From positions 1 to 64,000 of the forward strand of contig PCCP01000120.1 in the NCBI GenBank assembly GCA_002731775.1: DNA of 64,000 nt, read 5' to 3'. The stretch is from Gammaproteobacteria bacterium (GTDB lineage: Bacteria > Pseudomonadota > Gammaproteobacteria > Pseudomonadales > Pseudohongiellaceae). The notes below the pieces were generated by a model, which was not told the DNA's origin, did no database searches, and saw nothing but the letters and a program-made list of their open reading frames with translations. This document shows positions 33,897-41,982 of the stretch, piece by piece; within the stretch, counting starts at the first letter, position 1, and the number at the start of each line of letters is the position of its first letter. Made by a program: the position numbers and the translations under genes.

Positions 33897-35115
33897 GCAG
33901 AGAGTCTTCCGCACCGGCCACGATTCCATTATCGTGCAACTGTCCAATCTCGGCGCTACTCAGTCCCAGTGACTCCGCCAGGATTTCATCGGTGTGTTGT
34001 CCAAGCAGCGGCGCCGGCCTAACGGACTCACGTTCGACTCCAGTGAAATCAAGCGGATTCGAGGGCATTAGATAACTACCGATGCCCGGCTGCTCAACTT
34101 TATCAAAAAGAGGGTTATCTTCAGAGCAGTCGATATCGTTTTCCACTAACTGTTGAATACTCTGATAGGGTCCCCAACAGACACCCGCCCCATCCAGCGC
34201 TTCTTTTACCTGGGAAAAATCATGTTGCAAGAACCAGGGTTTGAACAGCTCCCTGAGTTGCTCCCGGGCTTCGAAACGATCGCCTTCTTTCTTGAAATTC
34301 AGGTTCAGGCTGCTGGCCAATTGATCGATTTGTTCTTTGCTCCGGGTAAGCTCGATGATGGCTTGCCACTGATTCGGGCTTACACCCACTATCATAACGC
34401 GCTCGCCATCACGACAGATGAAGTCATGGCCAAAGGTTCCAAAGATATGATTTCCTACAGCTTGTCGTCCCTCACCATTCACTTCGGCTTCGGCCAGATA
34501 GCCCAGATGGCCCATCGTCGCTAAGGCCACGTCTGCCAGCGTCAATTTGACAAACTGCCCCTCTCCGCTAAGACGGCGATGGCGTTCGGCTGTCAGCAAG
34601 CCCAGGGCGATATGTTGGCCGGCTATTACGTCCCAGGCGGGGAAAGGGTTGTTAATCGGCTCATCGCCCGCACCGCTAAGCAGAGGCAGGCCAACTTTAC
34701 AATTGACGGTATAATCCAATGCGCTACCGCCATGACGATCACCGGCAAGATTCAGATAGATCAAATCTCTGCGGCGAGCCCTCAATTTTTCGTCTGCCAG
34801 CCAACCCCGCGCTGGGAAATTGCTGACGAACAGGCCTGCGGTTTCACCTGGTGCGGTAATTAGTTGGGAGAGTATTTCCTGCCCTTCTGGTTTTTTGAAA
34901 TCGACAGCGATGGAACGCTTGCCCTTATTGAGGCTATGCCAGTAAAGACTCCTGCCGGTTTCGGTGATGGGCCAACGTCGGTAGTCGATGCCACCGCCAA
35001 TCTGATCGAAGCGAATCACATCTGCGCCCAGTTGCGCCAATGTCATACCACCGGACGGTGCAGCAATGAATGCACTTCCTTCGACTACACGCAATCCACT
35101 TAACAGCTTTTGCAA
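33865..35115 (-). CDS. CaiB/BaiF family (class III) CoA-transferase
   Basis: 416 residues. N-terminal LSGLRVVEGSAFIAAPSGGMTLAQLGADVIR and the region GGSALDYTVNCKVGLP are class III CoA-transferase blocks; the aspartate in ALDYTVNC is at the position of the catalytic Asp. It transfers CoA from one acyl-CoA to a free acid and thus probably activates the substrate of the following catabolic cluster. It starts 19 bases after the MaoC gene on the same strand. Its last 32 bases overlap the end of the convergent dehalogenase-like gene. Confidence 0.5.
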   Translation of the reverse strand: MQKLLSGLRVVEGSAFIAAPSGGMTLAQLGADVIRFDQIGGGIDYRRWPITETGRSLYWHSLNKGKRSIAVDFKKPEGQEILSQLITAPGETAGLFVSNFPARGWLADEKLRARRRDLIYLNLAGDRHGGSALDYTVNCKVGLPLLSGAGDEPINNPFPAWDVIAGQHIALGLLTAERHRRLSGEGQFVKLTLADVALATMGHLGYLAEAEVNGEGRQAVGNHIFGTFGHDFICRDGERVMIVGVSPNQWQAIIELTRSKEQIDQLASSLNLNFKKEGDRFEAREQLRELFKPWFLQHDFSQVKEALDGAGVCWGPYQSIQQLVENDIDCSEDNPLFDKVEQPGIGSYLMPSNPLDFTGVERESVRPAPLLGQHTDEILAESLGLSSAEIGQLHDNGIVAGAEDSLPSLPNRQPGE

Positions 35116-35133
35116 AGACCACCCACCATTTTT

Positions 35134-35991
35134 TTACTCGACCAACAGGTAGCCGTTACTTATAACAATCCGGTCCTGTTCCAATGACTTGCAGCGAAAG
35201 GCCACCTCATTGCCATTGCGCCAGATCTCTGTACGAATGGTTTCGCCAGGATAAACCGGAGCTGAAAAACGCAAGCGCATGCGTTTGAATTTCGATGGCT
35301 GATAGTCGCAACAGGTTTTCATCAAGGCATGGGTCATCACCCCAAGCGTACATAGTCCATGCAGAATCGGGGCCTTGAACCCGGCATTGCGCGCGATGCT
35401 GGGCGAGGCGTGTAAGGGATTAAAGTCGCCTGACAATCTATACAGCAACGCCTGTTGCGGCAGTGTGGGCAGATCAAAAACATCATCTGCTTCGGTGTTA
35501 GGCACCACATCTGTCTTCGGTGTCGCCTTGCGCTCACCGCCGAAACCACCATCGCCTCTGGCCAGGATTGTCGTGACCAGCGTACAGAGATCTTCACCAG
35601 TCTCCACGTCGCGCACGACTCGATCGGTGACGATCAGTGCGCCAATACGCTTGCCCTTGTCAGCAATTTCGGATACTCGAGTGGTTGCTTCGACCGTGCC
35701 GGAAGTTGGAAGTGGCTGGTGCATGATAATTTCCTGACCGGCATGTAAGACCTTAACCCAGTCGAGGCCCGTGTCTTTCTCCTTCGCCCAGAAACCGGGG
35801 TGAGCCATCATCACCGATTGACTGGGCAAGACTTTCAAATCATCTTCGTAGACGAAACGCAGGCATTCTTCATCTAGGGGATCTATCCCCATGCCTACAC
35901 CGAGCGCGTATAACATGCAGTCTTTTTCGGTGTAGGTGCGACGGATGGTTTTGAATTTTCGGTTTAGTAATTTTTCAGGATCGAAGGGCAT
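35134..35991 (-). CDS. MaoC-like (R)-specific enoyl-CoA hydratase, MFE-2 hydratase type
   Basis: 285 residues from the ATG at 35991 (MPFDPEKLL), which has AGGA upstream. The frame stays open further upstream, but only by reading an inverted-repeat element. Double hotdog: an N-terminal degenerate domain and a C-terminal domain with the hydratase-2 motif YRLSGDFNPLH...GFKAPILHGLC, where Asp and His are catalytic. It hydrates trans-2-enoyl-CoA to (R)-3-hydroxyacyl-CoA. The next upstream gene encodes an SDR of the MFE-2 type, so the pair equals a split peroxisomal-type multifunctional enzyme. Confidence 0.5.
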   Translation of the reverse strand: MPFDPEKLLNRKFKTIRRTYTEKDCMLYALGVGMGIDPLDEECLRFVYEDDLKVLPSQSVMMAHPGFWAKEKDTGLDWVKVLHAGQEIIMHQPLPTSGTVEATTRVSEIADKGKRIGALIVTDRVVRDVETGEDLCTLVTTILARGDGGFGGERKATPKTDVVPNTEADDVFDLPTLPQQALLYRLSGDFNPLHASPSIARNAGFKAPILHGLCTLGVMTHALMKTCCDYQPSKFKRMRLRFSAPVYPGETIRTEIWRNGNEVAFRCKSLEQDRIVISNGYLLVE

Positions 35992-36041
35992 AGGGTATTC
36001 CTGGTTTCTCTTACTGTTTGCTTTGTATTCTTTTCTCGGAT

Positions 36042-36144
36042 CAGGAAGCTGACTCTCCTTCCAAAACACGCCGTGAATACATCCTTGTAGGCTCAGCAGC
36101 AGCTCCCTGCTGCTGATGGTTTTTCCAGGAGAGCCAGCTTCCTG
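36042..36144. repeat. 103-base imperfect inverted repeat with an inner hairpin
   Basis: The outer arms CAGGAAGCTGACTCTCC (36042-36058) and its complement (36128-36144) match at 16 of 17 positions. Inside, CAGCAGCAG and CTGCTGCTG (36094-36115) form a 9-bp stem around CTCC. It lies between the SDR and MaoC genes. It has the look of a dispersed non-coding hairpin element. Confidence 0.5.
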
Positions 36145-36182
36145 CTCCTTAATTTTGTGTAGGCTGGAAATTTGGCTAACTG

Positions 36183-37103
36183 TTATATTGAATCCCAGGT
36201 GAATACGTCTCCGGATCTTTCCAGGGGGAAGAAGTCCGACTTGAATGCGGGGATTACCCGATCCAGTACTGTGTTTGGTGTCCAACCTTCGGCGGTGTGG
36301 GCGAAGCGTATGGGTCGTGATTGATTGAATAAAAAGATTTCATTGTTGCGTACGCCGAAGATTTGTCCACTTACGTCTTTGGCAGCATCACTCATGAGGG
36401 CGATGGCGAGGGGAGCGATCTTCTCCGGGGTCATCTGTTGGATCTTGGCGACCCGGGCTTTCTCTTCGTCGGTGGTGGTGGGGATGGTGCCGATCAGACG
36501 ACTCCAGGCGAAGGGTGCGATGCAATTGGAGCGAACCCGGAACCGGCCCATGTCCAGTGCCATGGACTTGGACAGGCCAACGATACCGAGTTTTGCGGCA
36601 GCGTAATTGGCCTGACCGAAGTTGCCGATCAGGCCGGAAGTAGACGTCATGTTAACGAAGCAGCCACTGGTCTGGGCGCGAAAATGGGTGGCGGCGGCAC
36701 GACTCACATTGAAGGTGCCTTTGAGGTGCACGTTGATGACTGCATCGAAATCTTCTTCTGTCATCTTGTGGAAGATGGCGTCGCGTAGATTGCCGGCGTT
36801 GTTGACGACGGCATCGATGCGGCCGAAATAGTCAACGGCGGTCGCAACGATTTCATGTGCGGCATCGAAGTCAGTAACACTGGCGCAGGAACTTATGGCT
36901 TCGCCGCCGGCTGTCTTGATCTCGGCAACGACTTCGTCGGCGGGGCCGCTGTCCTTGCCAGAACCATCTTCGGCACCACCCAGATCATTGACTACCACCT
37001 TGGCACCATGGGCTGCCGCCATCATGGCGATGCCGCGACCGATGCCACGACCGGCGCCGGTGACTACGATTACCTTGTCTTGCAATAATTGGTCGGAACT
37101 CAT
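36183..37103 (-). CDS. SDR oxidoreductase, (3R)-hydroxyacyl-CoA dehydrogenase (HSD17B4/MFE-2 type)
   Basis: 306 residues. The NAD motif VTGAGRGIGRGIA is near residue 14 and the following VVVNDLGG is typical of MFE-2 dehydrogenases. The catalytic serine lies in MTSTSG and the YxxxK motif in NYAAAKLG. The C-terminal tail beyond the SDR core is as in the MFE-2 group. It oxidises (R)-3-hydroxyacyl-CoA made by the MaoC hydratase encoded downstream. Both are part of the seven-gene acyl-CoA cluster. Confidence 0.5.
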   Translation of the reverse strand: MSSDQLLQDKVIVVTGAGRGIGRGIAMMAAAHGAKVVVNDLGGAEDGSGKDSGPADEVVAEIKTAGGEAISSCASVTDFDAAHEIVATAVDYFGRIDAVVNNAGNLRDAIFHKMTEEDFDAVINVHLKGTFNVSRAAATHFRAQTSGCFVNMTSTSGLIGNFGQANYAAAKLGIVGLSKSMALDMGRFRVRSNCIAPFAWSRLIGTIPTTTDEEKARVAKIQQMTPEKIAPLAIALMSDAAKDVSGQIFGVRNNEIFLFNQSRPIRFAHTAEGWTPNTVLDRVIPAFKSDFFPLERSGDVFTWDSI

Positions 37104-37194
37104 TATCTGGATTCTTCCTTCTTCATCTGTTTCGTCGGCAGTGTAGCAGTGAATACTACAACAACCTCTCAGTGTTCATCTGCTGCACTCGGGG

Positions 37195-37217
37195 GTCGGA
37201 GCTGTAAATACTCCGAC
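37195..37217. repeat. Short hairpin GTCGGAG/CTCCGAC
   Basis: A 7-bp perfect stem (37195-37201 with 37211-37217) around 9 bases, in the gap between two cluster genes. It shares its core with the hairpin at 30527-30561 (TCGGAGT and CCGACACC), which suggests one family of small hairpin repeats. Confidence 0.5.
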
Positions 37218-37253
37218 ACCTGCTCATGTAGACCTGTGCACATACATGAATTT

Positions 37254-38957
37254 CTACGCCCTTTCGATCAGTTCTCGTGCTATGACTTTTATCGCGAGGA
37301 CTTCCTCTGCCCCCTCGAAGATGGAGAGTACTCTGGCATCGACAAACAGGCGACTGACGGTAGTCTCCTCCGCATAGCCCATGCCACCGTGAATCTGCAT
37401 GGCTTCACGGCTTAGCCATTCGGCGGCACGACAGGCAAAGAGTTTTACTAAACTCGCCTCCATCTGACCGGCACCCGCGTCCATTAATTCGGCCACGGCA
37501 TAACTAAATTGCCGAGCCGCAGTCAGGGTGGCCAACATTCGGGTCAGTTTTACCTGGGTAAACTGATAATCGCTCACTGCCTTGCCAAAAACCTGGCGTT
37601 GCTTGGCATAGCTCAAGGCGCTTTCGAATGCTGCCTGCATCACGCCGGTGGCGCGGGCTGCGGTTTGAATACGGCCACCGGCAAAGCCGGCCATGGTGTA
37701 ATAGAAGCCCTTGCCCTCACCCTGCTCCTTGCCGACGAGATTTTCCGCAGGCAGGAAGTAGTCTTCGAAGAACAAGTCATAAGAGTGCATGCCACGATAA
37801 CCCAGTGTAGCGATAGCTTTGCCGCTTAGTGATCCACCGCCCTGCTCCTGCTGGTGTTTGAAACTATGCCCGGAATAGGCTGGCTTCTCCAGTATGAAAA
37901 GACTTAAGCCCTTATGGCCCAATGATCGATCCGGATTGGTGCGGGCAAGCACCACGATCAATTCTGAGCGACCGGCGAAGGTACACCAGGTCTTGCTGCC
38001 GTTGAGTAGCCAACCCCCGGCAGTGGGGGTTGCCTTCAAGGAAACCGCGGCGACGTCAGAACCAGTGTTGGGCTCGGTAATGGAAATGGCGCAAAGCAGT
38101 TCACCGGCCGCAAGTTTGGGTAGCCATTTTTGCTGTTGTGCTTCGGTGCCTCCACTTAACAGGGATCGAGCCGCGATCTCGGGGCGGGTAATCAGACTTC
38201 CTGCGGCGCCCAGTGAGCCTCTGGAGAGTTCTTCGGTAACCACAATCATGCCGAGACTGTCCGCTCGGTCGTCTGGTTGCAAGCCACCGAAGCGTTCGGG
38301 AATGCAGGTGCCGAAACAACCAAGCGCCGCCGCAGGCCGCAGGATGCTGTCAGGAATGTCCTGATCTTCTCGATGGATGTCTTCTGCCAGGGGCATCACT
38401 ACATCGTTAGCAAAGCGGAAAAAAGTTTCTCGCATCAGTTCCTTCTCTTCATCCAGATTGGAGGGAAGGCGCTGCAGATTCTTTTCGGTAATTTCTTGAC
38501 CAATGCTGGCGAGAGATTCGGAAGCTAGATAAGTGTCCAGCAGTAGCTTAACTATCGGCCTGGCATAAAAATCGAGCAGGTGATTTCTATCCATGCCAAT
38601 ATCGACTGACCGAGAGATTAATCTCTGTAGCACAGTTTGTATTATTTCGGCACTGAAGCTTAAAGAAATTTGACTCGTAATCTCACTCTGCCCAAGCTGG
38701 AGAGCGTAACTATTAAACGCCCTGGCCGCGGAAATTTCCGCCACACAGAAAGCCAGCTCAAAGCTGACTAGCTGCCGGTCATCCAATAGGCCAGCATCGA
38801 GTTTACCCTCGCGCTGGCACTGGGATTTGATTAGGGCGAAGGCCTCGTCGACGAGCTCCCTCAGAGAACCCAGTTCGGTGTCAGCCTCGGTGAGTAATTT
38901 CAGTAGATTATCCACTGAGACCATGCCCTCAGGTTCGCCCGCAACTAACTCCAGCAT
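37254..38957 (-). CDS. Acyl-CoA dehydrogenase with long N-terminal extension
   Basis: 567 residues, about 180 more than a usual acyl-CoA dehydrogenase. The ACAD core starts near residue 165, with SITEPNTGSDVA and the final SRLFVDARVLSIFEGAEEVLAIKVIAREL. Residues 1-160 are helical (for example LLKLLTEADTELGSLRELVDEAF) and resemble another partial ACAD-like helical region. It oxidises an acyl-CoA with FAD and ETF. It starts 6 bases after the thiolase gene on the same strand. The substrate is probably bulky, but that is inference. Confidence 0.5.
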   Translation of the reverse strand: MLELVAGEPEGMVSVDNLLKLLTEADTELGSLRELVDEAFALIKSQCQREGKLDAGLLDDRQLVSFELAFCVAEISAARAFNSYALQLGQSEITSQISLSFSAEIIQTVLQRLISRSVDIGMDRNHLLDFYARPIVKLLLDTYLASESLASIGQEITEKNLQRLPSNLDEEKELMRETFFRFANDVVMPLAEDIHREDQDIPDSILRPAAALGCFGTCIPERFGGLQPDDRADSLGMIVVTEELSRGSLGAAGSLITRPEIAARSLLSGGTEAQQQKWLPKLAAGELLCAISITEPNTGSDVAAVSLKATPTAGGWLLNGSKTWCTFAGRSELIVVLARTNPDRSLGHKGLSLFILEKPAYSGHSFKHQQEQGGGSLSGKAIATLGYRGMHSYDLFFEDYFLPAENLVGKEQGEGKGFYYTMAGFAGGRIQTAARATGVMQAAFESALSYAKQRQVFGKAVSDYQFTQVKLTRMLATLTAARQFSYAVAELMDAGAGQMEASLVKLFACRAAEWLSREAMQIHGGMGYAEETTVSRLFVDARVLSIFEGAEEVLAIKVIARELIERA

Positions 38958-38963
38958 CGCAAC

Positions 38964-40166
38964 TCACTGACCATAATGACCGATGATTGAAATACTGCAG
39001 ATGTTCTGGTGCGGGAATCCACCCAGATTATGATTGAGACCAAGCTGTGGGTCCGATAACTGGCGGGCGCCGGCCCGTTCCTGGAACTGGAGATAATTTT
39101 CGTAAATCATGCGCAAACCGGATGCGCCGATGGGGTGACCAAAACATTTCAGGCCACCATCGATCTGACAGGGATTGCTGCCGTCGGCGTCGAAGGTGCC
39201 GTCGAGCACCGCAGTCACGGCCTTGCCCTCTTCCGCCAATTGCAGGTCTTCCATGGTCACCAACTCGGTAATAGAGAAACAGTCATGGACTTCTGACATG
39301 GTGATCTCGGCCTTGGGGTTTTTCACCCCGGCCTCATCGTAGGCGCGCTGTGCCGCGATGCGCGTGGTCTTGAGGTAGGAGCCGTCCCAACTCTCATGGC
39401 TGGATTCGGTGCCGTTGGATACCGCAAGTTGCAGTGCCTTGACAGAAATCAAGTTGTCTTTGCCCATGCTCCTGGCGATCTCAGGTGTGGTAACGATGGC
39501 ACAGGCGGAACCATCACTCACTCCACAGCAATCGAACAGACCGATGGGCTCGGCTATATAGGGTGCATTTAGCACCTGTTCTTCCGTGATTTCACGACGG
39601 AGGTGGGCCTTGGGGTTCTTGGCACCATTGGCATGACTCTTGACCGAGACGTGAGCCATGGCGCGCTTGAGGTCGGTCTTGTTTAGTTTGTGCTTGGCAC
39701 GATAGCCGGTCGCGAGCTGGGCAAAGGCGCCGGGAGCGGACAGGTTCGGCCAGTACATGTCATTCTCGACGCCACGAGTGCGTTGCGGCAGGCCACCATA
39801 GCCAGTGTCCTTGAGTTTTTCCACACCGAGGGCGAGGGCGATGTCACAGGCACCGGAGGCTACGGCATAGACGGCACCACGAAACGCTTCGGTGCCGGTG
39901 GCGCACATGTTTTCGACCTTGGTAACCGGGATGTAGTTAAGTCGCAGAGCGATTGCCAGGGGCATGGCGCTGGAGCCGACGTTAAAGGTGTCGATACCGG
40001 CACCAAACCAGGCTGCCTCTATCTGCTTGCTTTCTATGCCTGCATCAGCAATGCATTCCTCGAATGCCTCCACCATCAAGTCCGATGGGCTGGAATCCCA
40101 GCGCTCACCAAACTTGCTGCAACCCATTCCAAGGATGACTACTTTGTCTTTTATTCCACTGGCCAT
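38964..40166 (-). CDS. Thiolase / SCP-x-like acetyl-CoA acetyltransferase
   Basis: 400 residues. The nucleophilic cysteine is C88 in VENMCATGTEA, the SCP-x/lipid-transfer thiolase pattern rather than the classical one. The C-terminal GHPIGASGLRMIYE holds the catalytic His. MSEVHDCFSITELV is a further SCP-x block. It cleaves 3-oxoacyl-CoA, often branched or sterol-derived. It is followed 6 bases later by the long acyl-CoA dehydrogenase gene. A DUF35 partner, common for such thiolases, occurs as the C-terminal domain of the HMG-CoA synthase-like protein encoded upstream. Confidence 0.5.
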   Translation of the reverse strand: MASGIKDKVVILGMGCSKFGERWDSSPSDLMVEAFEECIADAGIESKQIEAAWFGAGIDTFNVGSSAMPLAIALRLNYIPVTKVENMCATGTEAFRGAVYAVASGACDIALALGVEKLKDTGYGGLPQRTRGVENDMYWPNLSAPGAFAQLATGYRAKHKLNKTDLKRAMAHVSVKSHANGAKNPKAHLRREITEEQVLNAPYIAEPIGLFDCCGVSDGSACAIVTTPEIARSMGKDNLISVKALQLAVSNGTESSHESWDGSYLKTTRIAAQRAYDEAGVKNPKAEITMSEVHDCFSITELVTMEDLQLAEEGKAVTAVLDGTFDADGSNPCQIDGGLKCFGHPIGASGLRMIYENYLQFQERAGARQLSDPQLGLNHNLGGFPHQNICSISIIGHYGQ

Positions 40167-40526
40167 TATGTATTACCTTTCTTAATCTATCGCCGTGATT
40201 ATACAGCCGTCTGATTGGTACGGCACTAAGGCTAGGGACTTCAGTGACGGCGCGCTGGGCTCCCGTACCCTCCTGCCTCCGCGGCTTGCAACCCTCCAGG
40301 GATATTCCTCCAGATAGATCTTCTAAGCCGCGTAGAAACATGCATCTAGCCAGGAAAGAGAAACTAGCGAGAGTGTTCTCCTCACCCGGTCGGGAGCCCA
40401 AAGTACGGTCTCCCTCGGTCAATCGGTGCTGCGCCTTTACTGCTGCGGCAGAAGGATACGACATCCCAGCGCTTGGAAGATCACCGCAATTTTCACGTCA
40501 AAGTGCCTCTCAAACCTGACACAATT
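40167..40526. other. 360-base non-coding gap inside the acyl-CoA cluster
   Basis: No gene supported. GGGCTCCCG (40257-40265) and CGGGAGCCC (40391-40399) could pair and enclose about 125 bases rich in short inverted segments such as GCCGCG and CTAGC. It must also hold the promoter of the thiolase-dehydrogenase pair. It looks like another structured repeat element; I cannot classify it. Confidence 0.5.
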
Positions 40527-41963
40527 TTATTCTGGTACTGCTTTCCAAAAATATTTTCTGAAGCCGCGCTGGGTATCGAATTGCTTGATTCGGAAATGCA
40601 TGGTCAGTTTTGTGCCTGCATCGATCTTGCCTTCTTCGACTTCAGTGAAATCCATCATCAACTTGCCGCCGCCATCGAATTTAACCATGCCGAAGTAGGC
40701 GGGTGGATTCCAGTCGAAAGTCAGGCGATCCGCAGTCCAGGTTGCGACCGTAGCAGCCTTGTCTGCGAAACGGTAATCATCCTGGCTTTCCAGGGCATGA
40801 CATTCGGGGTTGACACAATACTTATCCCGGGGAATTTGTACCGTGCCGCACTGGCGGCACTTGCCGCCGATGAAACCGGTGAGCAAGTCCTTGCGGCGGT
40901 TATATCCCGACAGATAAGTCTGTTTGTCGGATTCGGCCCGCTTGCCGATATCTCGCTCCAACAGATTATTAAAACTCAGGAAACGATTGTAATTATGTTC
41001 CTCGCGGCGAGAAGCCAGTGCGCCTTTTACGCCCGCAGCGGGAGCGCATTTGGCTGCGGTGTCGGTTACGCGAAACAGTATGGCGTCGCAACCCTGACCG
41101 AAACCTATGAGAAGAATCAGATCTCCCGGGCTCGCCATTTCTATAGCTTTGGCCAACATCAGGATTGGTTGGGCGACGCCGGCCACGCCGACGCTGGCGA
41201 TCTGATTGTCTACCACAGCATCGGCATCGATGCCCAATTTCTTCGCCAGCGCCCCGGGGGTACGCGGCTGATCAGTTGGAAGGATGAAGTGTCTTATATC
41301 ACCACTTTTCAATGAGGTTCTCTCCAACAGCGTGTTCACCGCAGCCGGCACGAGCTTGAAAAAGCCCTCATCACGAATCCAGCGCTCTTCCCAATTGTAA
41401 TCGAAACTGGAAGATTCACCCCGGTAGTGGTCTATGAAATCTACCGCAAGAGTCTCCGCACCCAGGTACTCCGCAATCACATTACTACAGCCGACGCTGA
41501 CCGTGGCAGCGGCATCGCCCCACAGCATCTCTGAACGCGATCCGGCCTTGGTACGACGGTGTTCGGAGGCTACCAACAATGCGTTGTTACTCACATTGCC
41601 TTGCAGTATAGAGATCAATGCCGAGGTCGACGCGCGCTGGGATGAACTGATATCCATAGTGCGAATGCGATTATCGAGGTTTAGTGCCTCACTCACCACC
41701 ACGGAGTTTTGCCTGTCCACGAACGGTAAAGTGGTTGAAGCCAGATACAGAGAGTCGATTTTTTTGTCACTGAGTGCGGAGAGACAGTCTTGCGCCGCTT
41801 CCACGGCCATGGTGATGCTGTCTTCGTCCCAGTTACAGATGCTGCGCTCACCTTTCGCCAGGGAGTTTAATGACGGATCAAACCAGGCATTGGCATCGGC
41901 CATCGCCTGCTTGTTAAGGCGGGCACGGGGAATATAAGCGCCGTAAGCGGTAATGCCAATCAC
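40527..41963 (-). CDS. HMG-CoA synthase/KAS III-like protein fused to a DUF35 OB-fold domain
   Basis: 478 residues. The N-terminal 330 or so have the thiolase-fold layout of HMG-CoA synthase/KAS III (GITAYGAYIPRARL at the start, SSQRASTSALI, LIGFGQGCDAILF). The usual catalytic Cys position appears as SSQRAST, lacking a cysteine. The C-terminal 110 are DUF35: a zinc ribbon CRQCGTVQIPRDKYCVNPEC and an OB-fold with FGMVKFDGGGKLMMDF. DUF35 binds acyl-CoA next to ketosynthase-like partners. It starts 19 bases after an acyl-CoA dehydrogenase gene. A condensing or retro-aldol type reaction is possible, but not shown. Confidence 0.5.
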   Translation of the reverse strand: MIGITAYGAYIPRARLNKQAMADANAWFDPSLNSLAKGERSICNWDEDSITMAVEAAQDCLSALSDKKIDSLYLASTTLPFVDRQNSVVVSEALNLDNRIRTMDISSSQRASTSALISILQGNVSNNALLVASEHRRTKAGSRSEMLWGDAAATVSVGCSNVIAEYLGAETLAVDFIDHYRGESSSFDYNWEERWIRDEGFFKLVPAAVNTLLERTSLKSGDIRHFILPTDQPRTPGALAKKLGIDADAVVDNQIASVGVAGVAQPILMLAKAIEMASPGDLILLIGFGQGCDAILFRVTDTAAKCAPAAGVKGALASRREEHNYNRFLSFNNLLERDIGKRAESDKQTYLSGYNRRKDLLTGFIGGKCRQCGTVQIPRDKYCVNPECHALESQDDYRFADKAATVATWTADRLTFDWNPPAYFGMVKFDGGGKLMMDFTEVEEGKIDAGTKLTMHFRIKQFDTQRGFRKYFWKAVPE

Positions 41964-41982
41964 GTTCCAGGGACCCTGGTTC

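Noticed and set aside
34153-35103. Several plus-strand ORFs opposite the CoA-transferase gene
   Set aside because: All are antisense to a clear class III CoA-transferase and show no domain of their own.
35992-36285. 98-residue N-terminal extension of the MaoC-type hydratase
   Set aside because: It would be translated from an inverted-repeat element and the end of the SDR gene; the ATG at 35991 has AGGA and the usual family start.
40473-41315. 280-codon plus-strand ORF opposite the HMG-CoA synthase-like gene
   Set aside because: Long, but antisense to a recognised fusion protein; long shadows are common at this codon usage.
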